From NCBI GenBank assembly GCA_030844895.1, contig JAUTDX010000063.1, positions 1,178,001-1,242,000 on the forward strand: a DNA stretch of 64,000 nt, read 5' to 3'. Below are positions 53,116-63,338 of the stretch, one piece after another. Each line of letters starts with the position of its first letter. Position 1 is the stretch's first letter. Origin of the DNA: Ambrosia x helenae (lineage: Eukaryota > Streptophyta > Magnoliopsida > Asterales > Asteraceae). A program made the position numbers and the translations under genes. The notes beneath the pieces were generated by a model. The model was not told where the DNA came from, searched no databases, and saw only the letters and a program-made list of their open reading frames with translations.

Positions 53116-56100
53116 ATGGCTCTAGTTCTAAAACAGGGACACAATCAAAGAGCCTTTCTTGAAAAACAAGAAGGCTGGTCCCAATACGATGAGATCATTG
53201 ATCTTGTCGTCAAATCCCAATACTTTACTGCTCTCACAATTAACCCACCAATGCTGAGACGGTTACAATGGGTGGTGAGGTCATTTCCCTCAACTCAAAG
53301 ATAAAAGGGAAACAACTGACCATCACACCAGCCACACTAGCAACAAGACTGGGTCTGGATGATGTAGCTGCCCCTGACCATGTTGCTAACAAAGATATTC
53401 ATCTAACCATGACTGAGTGTGGTTATCAAGGTACTCTTTCCCATGCTACAATATTCAAAAAATATTTTGAACCAAAATACAAACTTTTGTTTCATTATAT
53501 AATTATGTGTTTGAGTCCAAAAACAGGGTCATATGACCAGATGCCCTCCACTTTTCAACCAATATTTCATTCCATTGTGAATGAAACTAAATTCAGGGCA
53601 TCAAAACTGTTTTTTCATGAGTTGGTGTTACATCACAATAATACCAAGAAAAAGTTTTTGTTGTACCCAAGGTTCATTATGCAATGCATAATAGGGGAAC
53701 TGGGTAATGAGGTGCTTGTGGGAAAAATTTCAACTTTAAACCCTTTAACATCACAAGCATACTCAAGACTGAACAAACCGGCTGCCTGGCCAGAAGATGA
53801 TCAGGGAGAACAACAACAAGTCCCCCTGAAGCCCACATCTTCCACACCCACACCACCAAAAGCCAAAAAGCCCAAGCCAACAAAAACTGCAACCCACCAA
53901 CCCAAAAGAAAAGCTGTTCAGGAGGTTGAGATGCCTGAACATGCTCTTTGAGCATTCTGCTCTTCAAATTGTTGAGACTGAAACACCCTCTCAGTCTCAT
54001 CCATCTCAAACCCCACCAAGAGCACCCATATCTGTTCAATTCAAAAGAAAAAGACTTAGAAAAACATATCAAACACACTCTTCTTTTGAAACTGCTGAAC
54101 AACAACCTATTGCCCAAACTACTGAACCTTCCCACAAATTTCTGAACAAGAGGCAATTGAAATTGCCAAACTTCTCTCTGGGCTAAAAGAGAATGTCCCA
54201 TCTGATCATGTCAGTCCCCATCAACCACAACAAACAGGGGACATAACTACTACATCAGACATGGATGTGGACATCACTAGCCCTATCCCAAGAGATGAGG
54301 GTGGACCAGAGTCTTTAAGCCCAATTTTAGAGACTCTTGGGGCATCTGAGGCTGCTACTACTCAGTTACCACCCAGTGGTGGATCTGAGGACAGAAGTAA
54401 CATAGCTAAGACCTCAGATGTGGCAACTACTGATGAAGGCTTAATGCCTGAGGTAGGAAATCCTCAGTACCAAGAAACAGAGGTTCATGAGAGAACTGAG
54501 TTGGGCTCAGCTCATGATTTAACTGAGACAGTCCTCACTGAGGGCAACATCAGGGATTCAGATGATTCCATTAGTTTGGATGATGTTTCACAATTTCAAA
54601 CTACTGAATTGACGGCACTTTCTGAAGGTCCTGTTGCAAAGGTATCCAGGCTCAAGAAGCCAGTCACCTCTGCACAGGTTAAAGCCCACTCAATCCCTAA
54701 AACCCCTAGAGTGGCATCCTCTGTACAACATGAGGATCTCCCAAAAACACCCCCTTCACAGCAAATGCCTACCCAATTCCCTGGGCAAACAAGCATAGAC
54801 CTGAACCAGCTATGCAGCCCAGAGGGTCCCCTGTACCACATGATGAATACACTCATCAGAAATCACTTCCAAACATATACAGCTGACTTGGAGCTGTCCA
54901 TCAAGAACCAATTTGGAGTGATTAAAACCAAGATGAACGATCTGTCCAACAAAATAGACTACAACAGCCAGCAGATTGCTCATCTTCAAGGACACTTCTC
55001 CCAACCCTCTACTTCAAGGGTTAGAATTGATGAATCCAAAAAGGGGGAGAAGATCAGGGAACCTAAGGAGTCATTCCAAGCCAGAGTAAAGGCAAGAGTG
55101 GCACTCCTTGAAAGAGATCTGAAAGATCAGGCCAGAAAAGAAAAATTGGCCAAACAATTTGGTGTCTCAATTGAAGAAATTGAAGCTGCTGAGAAAGAAG
55201 ATGAGACCCAAAGTTCTGATGATTCCCTAAGGTGTAATGAAGAAACTTCTGATGACCAAACTTCTGATGAAGAATCAGAAAGTACTGAAGACAATCCTTC
55301 AGTAGCTGACAAACCATCAGCAGTTGTCAGCACATCAGAAGTCAACACTTCCCAACCTCAAACAACTGAACCTTCCAGAACCACTGCTCCCATTCAACCA
55401 ACATATGATCCCATCAGGCCTACATCTGTTACAACAATGACTGTATTAAACCCTTCTCCCATCTCTCAATCAGCTGAACTATTAGAGAAGAGTTTAATTG
55501 CAGCCAACAAGAAGGCCAGAGAAGATCAGATTTGGAAATCTCTGGAAGAAAGGGATGATTTGGACTTAAGCCATGAAGAAAAACTTCAGGCTTATGAAGC
55601 TGAACTACAAAGGCAGGCTAGCCTTGATGAGATTGCTGAACAGGATAAAAGACAACAACTGGTGTCTTATATTACCAAGAACAGCAAGACTAAAGCCTTT
55701 ACACTCAAAGGACTCTCTATGCAAGAGCTGACAAGAAGAGCACAACTGCTTGCAGACAAAATGGCCACAAGCAAAGATGGAAAGGCCAAGAGAGCCCAGA
55801 TAATAGAAGAGCTAGTAGCAGAAGGATATGGTTCAAAAGCCTCTGTATCCAGATGGAAAGAAGAAAGACTAATGGATACATATAGAAAATACTTGGCTGC
55901 CAAGGCTGCAAATCCTGAGAAGTTTCAAACTGCTGATCCTTCAAGATCAGTAGTTAGAACTTCTGGTGCATCTAGAAGATCTGCTGCTCAGAAGAAGAAG
56001 ACAGAGGACAATGTCAAAACTGATTTCAAAATGGTACTACTTGAGGGAAGCTCAATAGTCCATTCAGATTTTGACATTGAGGAGAAACCTCTGTTAACAC

Positions 56101-56579
56101 AGTTCAGGGATCCTTCCACTTTTGCTTATCAAATACAAAAGACAATCACAGAAAAGCTGCATACCAAAGTAGTGACTGAACACCATCTCCCAACTGTTCA
56201 GATGCCTGGTATGCAACAACAACAACAAGGAAGAGAATCCCACCTGAGGCTATCTGAAACTGAAGACATCCAGCACTCAGGACCATCAACCCAAGGGACA
56301 AGTCTGGTTCCCTATTCTTCTGACTTTAACAAGTCAAAGATCCCTATCATCAGATGGTCACTTACTGATAACAACTCAGTACTGTTGACAAGAAGAGACT
56401 TCTCAAGCAGGGCTTACAAGAAGATCAGTGATCTGAAGAAACTGTCAACACAAGACCTGCTCACAATTCAACATCTAGAACCACAGAGAGGATCTCTGTC
56501 TGATGATCAGTACAACCAGCTCAAGAACACCATGTACAAAGAGATATGGAAGATTGTTCAAGACAGAAGAAACACATAA
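53116..56579 (+). pseudogene. ORF3 of element C, broken by three indels
   Basis: Homologous to the intact 1166-residue ORF3 of A along its whole length. Compared with A: a 34-bp deletion at about 53252, at an AAT microhomology; a 1-bp gain near 53945, which brings in a TGA at 53949-53951; and a 1-bp loss near 54130. After this the frame is open to the stop at 56577-56579 (about 770 residues). The Gln run is five here, ten in A. The last 450 residues are nearly as in A (helical region, RAQIIEELVAEGYGSKASVS). Confidence 0.9.
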
Positions 56580-56608
56580 GGAATTAGTAAGGTTTTGGCT
56601 TCATCAAT

Positions 56609-56620
56609 CCAGGGGGAGAT
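56609..56620 (+). other. Polypurine tract of C
   Basis: CCAGGGGGAGAT abuts the 3' LTR. Confidence 0.88.
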
Positions 56621-57337
56621 TGTTAGGACAAAGAGGATTGGTGAAACCACTTTTGTAAACCTTAGTCTAATTCACTTCTGTCATTTTTGGCTAAGTATAG
56701 AAGTACTGAATAGAAGACAAGAAACTGCTGATTAGAAGATATGAAGAAGTGCTGAAGTTGCAGAAGTTCTGAAGTCCAAACCAGACAAGTTCACTTCAGA
56801 AGTACTGAAGACAAAACTACTCTTCAGTAGTTGTCCTTCATCAGCACTTAGCAGAAGATATTTCCCACCGCCCTTTTGCATCAGTAGTTTGTTGTTTAAT
56901 ATTACTTTTAGCTTTATTTGTTTCTTTCAATGTTGCAACTTGTGCAACTTGTAACTGGAGTTTCTGTACTTGCTTTTCAGGCAAGATACATGCATGTAAT
57001 CGTCTATAAATAGAAGGCTTCAACCTTCTATTTTAGACATTGATTTTTAACAGAAAATCCTTCAAACACTCTCATTGTTATATTCCATTTCTGTATTTAT
57101 TGTGAATCTCTCTAAGTATCTAATTCTCATTTACAACTTAGATTCATAATAATTACTTTGTCATTTATTAGTTTCAAACATCAAGGGGGAGTTATAACTC
57201 TGCCTTTGTATAAAAAGTGTTGCTTTAACTTATAACATTCCGCTGTGCTTATAATCTGATTTACAAGGACTTGCTAAACACTTAAGTGTCAAGATAGCAA
57301 GTTCTTACTTAGCAAACAAGAGCAAACTGATCCAACA
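56621..57337 (+). repeat. 3' LTR of element C
   Basis: 717 bp; the single difference I see from 45626-46342 is an A/T change (ATAAATACTTTG versus ATAATTACTTTG, near 57153). Followed by ACACT. Confidence 0.96.
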
Positions 57338-59306
57338 ACACTATAAATTAAACCTCTTCGAACCTTCACAACTCGCCACTAATCCTTCCTACATCTCCAA
57401 TCTCTTCCTATAAGTTTTTGTTCAGAATTTACAACCGTGCGTTTGACTTTTGTTTGACTAATCGTGCGAGCTCAAAACGAGATTGTAAGTTCTGTTTTTC
57501 TCGTGGGTTTTGTTATTCGGCATACACACAACAATAACCCTATGATTAATTGGGTTATTGTTGTGTAAATCAAACTATTATAAATCTAGGGCTCGATTTG
57601 ATTAAATTGGGGAAGAACACCCTTGCAGATTTGGATTTTTAATTATTGTTTTTCTCTTTTAAACACAACAAGGACCTGCAGCCCAGTGGTGCTATGGGGG
57701 TTGGCCAGGGGCTGAACCGGCTCTGAGCCAAGGTTCGAGCCCCATTCTATACAATTGTTTTTGTATTTTCGATTTATATGTTTAAATTTTATAATTACTC
57801 ATTTTAATTATTTAAAATACTTTAAGGCCTTCAAAAAAAATTCCCAAAATTTTACATAATGATGTTCATACCCTAAACACCATTATTCAGATTTTTATTT
57901 CTGAAAATATATTTATTTAATATATATAATAAATAAATCAAGTTTATTCCATTTGATTTATAAAATCTATAAAAATATCAAAACGATCTTATTAATTTCC
58001 ACAAAAATTATTTTAAGTTTTTATAACATTAAGCTTTTCAGAAATGATTTTTATTTCTGAAAAACCGTTTATTTAGTATTTTTAATCAATTTTTGTTAGT
58101 TTTAATCATAATTAAATCATAATAAATCCAATTTTTGTTATTTTTGCACCAAAATTTTATACAAATTATTTCTGATCATTTAGAACAGAAATATGATTTT
58201 TAAAATAATAATTCTTTAATTTTAGTATTTTTAATTATTAAAGTTAAAATTTGACAATTTGTTATAAATAGAATTAATATTCGATTTTAAAGAAAATAAT
58301 TTTGTAAAAATTATTTTTATACTTTAAACACATTATTGTGATCATCTTAAATTTAAATTTCATAAAAAGATTTTTGGTTATTTATTTACTAAATTTCTCA
58401 CAATTGGCGAATATTTTTAATATTAATCAAACGAGCATTTATCCCCAATTCGAAGCCCTAGAAATACATGCATCCTAGAGTTATTTCACTTACACATTAT
58501 CAATTACTTTAGGTTGATACTTTGAGATAGTTCCAACACATATTTCGTTGTCCAAGTTCAATTACAAGCTATTACGTGAACAGTGAGTATTCCTACCCCT
58601 TTTTTTTTGCTTTTATACATTTTTGGGGTGTTACATGTACACTATTACAATTTCAAATACAAGTTTACATTTTTTTACAAATACAATTCTAGTACTATGT
58701 GCATTGCTTACAACGTGCTTTATGCTTAGACAATACATGTAAATTACATTTGTACTTAGTGAAATCATTAACATGGTACAAGCCGACCTTAACATTGGAT
58801 AGCGCTATTTGGATTGACAACCCGCCTAGATTGATTCTCCCCCTTTTTCATCGGAGAATCCGTGGCCAGTGTTAAGTTATCATCCATTGATTGGTTGAGT
58901 ACACTACAGTTCATACAGTACATTATACAGTCACATGGTTGATTTCGCTCATTTGTATGATACATAGTTTACATATTTGCACTGTAGCTTGCACTTGAAT
59001 TGTATATCTTTTAACCTAATATATATATATCAAAACTAGGAATGCTCACCAACATTTCATATGTTGACCAAATCTATTTGTACATGTTTCAGGTGCAGTT
59101 TGATCTAGTGCTTTAGCAAGGAACATTTAGTGCTTATTTTAATTCAGTTATTTCAATATTTACATTTCATTTAGACAATGTATTTTCCATTTCCATGTAA
59201 GACAATTTTGATTATTCAATAATATTTACATTTTAGTACCATGAGCTTTTGAACAATCGTCACTACGTGGCACCTCGATGATTCCGCCATCGGTTGGGGT
59301 GTTACA
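57338..59306 (+). mobile_element. Element E, right part of a solo-LTR-like insertion
   Basis: Resumes with the ACACT duplication and a TATA-like CTATAAATTA, then a transcribed-leader-like stretch, AT-rich sequence, and ends ATCGGTTGGGGTGTTACA before CTTCC (59307-59311). Left and right parts add up to about 2.6 kb with TG...CA ends, no primer site, no polypurine tract and no coding. A long gypsy-type solo LTR is the best reading. A tRNA-like segment with B box GGTTCGAGCCCC sits at 57732-57743. A second GGGGTGTTACA occurs at 58626-58636. Confidence 0.65.
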
Positions 59307-61740
59307 CTTCCCGCTTCCATTCATCGATCAGATGTTGGAACGACTGTCGGGGAAGTTGTATTACTGTTTCCTTGATGGTTTCTCTGGATACTTTCAGATC
59401 CCTATCGATCCTGTGGACCAGGATAAGACGACCTTCACATGCCCTTTTGGCACATTCGCCTACAGGCGTATGCCATTTGGGCTGTGCAATGCGCCGGCGA
59501 CCTTCCAGCGTTGCATGGTTGCCATTTTTCATGACATGATCGAGGACTCCATGGAGGTGTTCATGGATGATTTTTCCGTTTTTGGGAGTTCGTTCGATCA
59601 ATGTCTGGGGAACCTGGAGCGGATGCTTCAGAGGTGTGAGGAGACCAGTCTTGTGCTAAACTGGGAAAAATGCCACTTCATGGTGAAGGAAGGAATAGTC
59701 CTGGGGCATAAGGTCTCCCAAAGTGGGTTGGAGGTTGATCCTGCCAAGGTAGATATCATTTCTAGGCTCCCTCCACCCTCCTCTGTCAGAGCGATCCGCA
59801 GCTTTTTGGGTCATGCGGGATTTTACAGGCGATTCATCAAAGACTTTTCAAAGATCGCCCGGCCGATGACCCGTTTGTTGGAAAAGGATGCACCGTTTGT
59901 ATTTGGTGCAGAGTGTGTGAAGGCATTTGGCCTTCTGAAGCGTTTGCTTGTTGAGGCCCCTATATTGGTAGCACCCGACTGGGAGCTGCCATTCGAGATT
60001 ATGTGCGACGCGAGTGACTTCGCGATAGGGGCGGTCTTGGGACAGCGGAAGGACAAGCACTTCCACCCGATCTACTACGCGAGTAAGACTCTACATGATG
60101 CTCAGGAGCATTACACCACGACTGAAAAAGAGCTTCTTGCTGTAGTATTTGCATTCGACAAGTTTAGATCATATTTGGTGCTGTCGAAGACCATCGTCTA
60201 TACGGACCATGCAGCGATCCGATACCTATTCAGCAAACAGGACGCGAAACCGCGCCTGATTAGGTGGATCTTGCTGCTGCAAGAGTTCGATATAGAGATC
60301 CAGGACAAGAAGGGTGCCCTGAATGTCGCTGCTGATCATCTGTCCAGGCTCGAGCATGATGATGCCGAGAACTGCGCGTGGGATACCATTAATGACAACT
60401 TTCCCCACGAGTTCTTGATGAGCGTTGAGTCGGTGGAAGATGTATCACCATGGTTCGCGGATTTTGCGAACTACCTCGCGTGCGGGATCCTCATCAAAGG
60501 ATTGTCGCACCAGCAAAAGAGGAAGTTCTTCGCGGACCTAAAGCATTACTTCTGGGATGACCCATTTTTGTTCCGGGTCGGGGCGGATCAGCTGATTCGC
60601 CGTTGCGTGTTCGGGGTTGAGGCGGCGCAGATCTTGCGCGACTGTCACGGGGGGCCTACCGGAGGTCACCACGGAGCGAATTACACTGCCAAAAAAGTGT
60701 TAGACTCCGGGTTTTATTGGCCCACACTTTTCCGTGACGCTCAGATACTGGTCGGTGCATGTGATTCGTGCCAGAGGGCGACGAACATATCAGCACGCGA
60801 CCAAATGCCGTAAAATCCCATCCAAGTCTGTGAGGTCTTTGACATTTGGGGCATAGACTTCATGGGACCATTCCCCTCCTCACGGGGTAATAAATACATA
60901 CTCGTGGCGGTTGACTATGTGTCAAAGTGGGTGGAGGCGCAAGCCTTACCCACAAATGATGCCCGAGTAGTAGTGAGGTTTGTTAGAGGCTTGTTCTCGC
61001 GGTTTGGTGCCCCGAAGGCACTAATTAGTGACCGTGGCACGCATTTCTGCAATGCGCAGCTTGATCGCGCGTTAGCACGTTATGGCGTCCAGCACAGGTT
61101 ATCCACCCCGTATCATCCACAGACAAGTGGACAGGTGGAGGTCACGAACCGTGGATTGAAGCGGATCCTTGAGCGGTCGGTTAATCAAAACCGCAAGGAT
61201 TGGGCTGACAAGCTTGATGACGCGCTGTGGGCCTTTCGAACTGCCTACAAGACGCCTATTGGGACGACCCCCTTTCGGCTAGTCTATGGCAAAGCGTGTC
61301 ATCTCCCTGTCGAGTTGGAACATAGGGCATTCTGGGCTCTTAAAACGGCGAATTTGGATCTCAAGACCGGCGGTGAGACCCGTTTCTTACAGATTCACGA
61401 GCTGGAGGAGCTTAGGCAGCAGGCCTATGAGAGCTCGATATTATATAAAGAGCGCACAAAGAGACTGCACGACAGTCGCCTGAAAAGCCAGAAAGATTTT
61501 CAGGTAGGCGATTTAGTTTTGCTTTATAATTCTCGCCTGCGCCTCTTTCCTGGAAAGTTGAAATCCCGCTGGACAGGACCGTACACTGTTAAGGAAATAT
61601 ATCCATACGGTGCTGTCGCAATCGCAGATTCTGTGGGTTTGACTTTCAAAGTCAACGGTCATCGCCTAAAAGTCTATGTTGAAGGACCGGTTGACCAAAC
61701 CGTAGATGAAATCGATCTCTACGCCCCACACGCCTCATAA
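59307..61740 (+). pseudogene. Element D RT-RNase H-integrase, one in-frame stop
   Basis: Continues D's pol in phase after the second CTTCC copy. RT with GYFQIPI, FGLCNAPATFQRCM and FMDD; RNase H with CDASDFAIGAVLGQ, TTEKELLAVVFAF and YTDHAAIRYL; integrase zinc region (CHGGPTGGHHG...CDSCQRA); a TAA at 60811-60813; then, in the same frame, the integrase core (IDFMGPFPSSRG, LISDRGTHF, TSGQVEVTNRGLKRILE) and a C-terminal region GDLVLLYNSRLRLFPGKLKSRW. The stop is one C-to-T change from a Gln codon. Confidence 0.92.
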
Positions 61741-62353
61741 AGTGTGGGGAAGTGAGTCTAGCTAGCGACTCGTTAATAAATATAGCACGGCGTGTATGGG
61801 CGCGCCAAATTGTATATATGTTCATAGTGTAGTTTAATTTGTAGTTAAGTTGTTTAATTTTAACTTGTTGTTGTAGTTTGTTTTTAGTCTTTGCAGGTTT
61901 GATTCGCGCCTTGTGATTGTGTGGATAGTCGCTTCAAACCCATGGTATTATGCTTGAAAGCGTCTAAAAACAGGTATGTTGGTTGTTCGGGTCAAAAACG
62001 GATAAGTGCAGGTATGTTTGGGTGAAAAGTGCAGGAAAAATGCACATCAGTAGCTTCGAGCGGCCGCTCGGATATTCCGAGCGGCCCGCTCCAAACACCC
62101 AGCTGTTATAAAAATAAAAAATAAAAAAAAAAAAAACCGAGCGGCCGCGCGAAGGGGCCGAGCGGCCCGCGCGAAACCTTTTGGACGAAAAACTGCAAGG
62201 GCAAAAGGGGTATTTCACCTAAAGACTGAAAAATTAAAACCCTACATCATCTTAAGCGGCCGCTCATTCATAATAACCTACCATTTTGTTCACTTTGCTC
62301 TCAAGAACACCAACCAAACCCTTCAATTCCACCTTCCAATCTTCAAGAACAAG
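61741..62353 (+). promoter_or_regulatory. Putative ORF3 promoter and first exon of D
   Basis: Five GAGCGGCCGCTC-like palindromes lie at 62058-62069, 62079-62091, 62139-62150, 62160-62172 and 62254-62265. TATA-like TTATAAAAATA is at 62106-62116, with a weaker CATAATAA near 62269. A CA-rich leader ends in the donor-like AACAAG/GTATGA at 62353. The D LTR has the same palindromes just upstream of its TATA box. Confidence 0.45.
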
Positions 62354-63338
62354 GTATGAATCTCTAGTTTTCTTGTAATTTCTCTTGTTCTAGTGTAAAA
62401 TAGTTTAGTTTCTTTAATCTTTTTCAGAATTTTTAGGGTTCTTCCATAATGTTTAACAAACCCTAATGTTCTTGAATGGATTGTTTGCTTGGATAATGTA
62501 GATTAGTGGTTGATTATTGTTCAAATCTTTGAGTTTTTGGGTTTTCTTCATAAGGTTTAAATAAGGTCCGAATTTTTTTAAGGATTTGAATGATTTTGTA
62601 ACCTCTTGTTTGGTATAGTTTAGTATGTTTGTAAATTAATTTCATTATAGGATTGTATGCTAGTATATATGTTAATGTAGTTAGGATTGTTGTTGAATTT
62701 TGGGGACCTTTCATAATTGTTCAATCAATCCCCAAATTCATCATGTTTAGGTTATATAATTGTATTGTTTTCTTAATTTTTGGGGATTCTTCATAATGTT
62801 TAACAAATCCCCAAATTTTAAGGATTCTAGTTATTAGATTGTAGTTTAAAGTTGGGATATTCATGAGTTTTGGGGCGTTCTTCATAACTAAACAAACGCG
62901 CCCCAAATTCGATGATTATGCCATAAATGTTTGGGCTTTTAACACCTTGCGCTAAATGACTTAAAGTTAAGGTGATTTGCAAAGTGAAGGCGCGTAGGTG
63001 TTAAAATCCCAAATTCACTTTACAAACTTCATAATTGCGCAAGTTCGGCCATTCAAGCGCCAAAGTTAATAATTTTTCAAAAATCAAGTGCTTGAATGGC
63101 CGCTTGTGGAGTGCATTTGGCTAAAACACTGGAAACCGGGCAAACGCCAATGCACAGGATCGAAAAACAGGGCTGCAGAGCGAAATTTGGCGCGCAGGCC
63201 CCTTTGAGCGGCCGCTCCAAGAGGCCGAGCGGCCGCTCGAACTGTCTGATGTGATTTTCTACTTTTTTGTTTCGCGTGTTTTGGGTCCGGGTCTTATTCC
63301 TTCGATTATAACTGACATATTTTAGCATTTTAATGCAG
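62354..63338 (+). promoter_or_regulatory. Putative intron before D ORF3
   Basis: Donor AAG/GTATGA and acceptor TTTTAGCATTTTAATGCAG flank 985 nt that are T-rich and carry no coding. The acceptor touches the ORF3 ATG. Two more GAGCGGCCGCTC copies (63206-63217 and 63227-63238) are inside. Confidence 0.5.

Larger units (their letters stand above)
45626..57337 (+). mobile_element. Copia element C (Sirevirus-type), 11.7 kb, same family as A
   Basis: 717-bp LTRs differing at one site, perfect ACACT duplication (45621-45625 and 57338-57342), initiator-tRNA-Met primer site, intact gag and pol, damaged ORF3. LTRs and proteins are closely similar to A throughout. Probably the youngest insertion here and the best candidate for a recently active copy. 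Confidence 0.96.

Noticed and set aside
58626..58636. Internal GGGGTGTTACA as a possible end of element E
   Set aside because: It is not followed by the CTTCC duplication, whereas the copy at 59296-59306 is.
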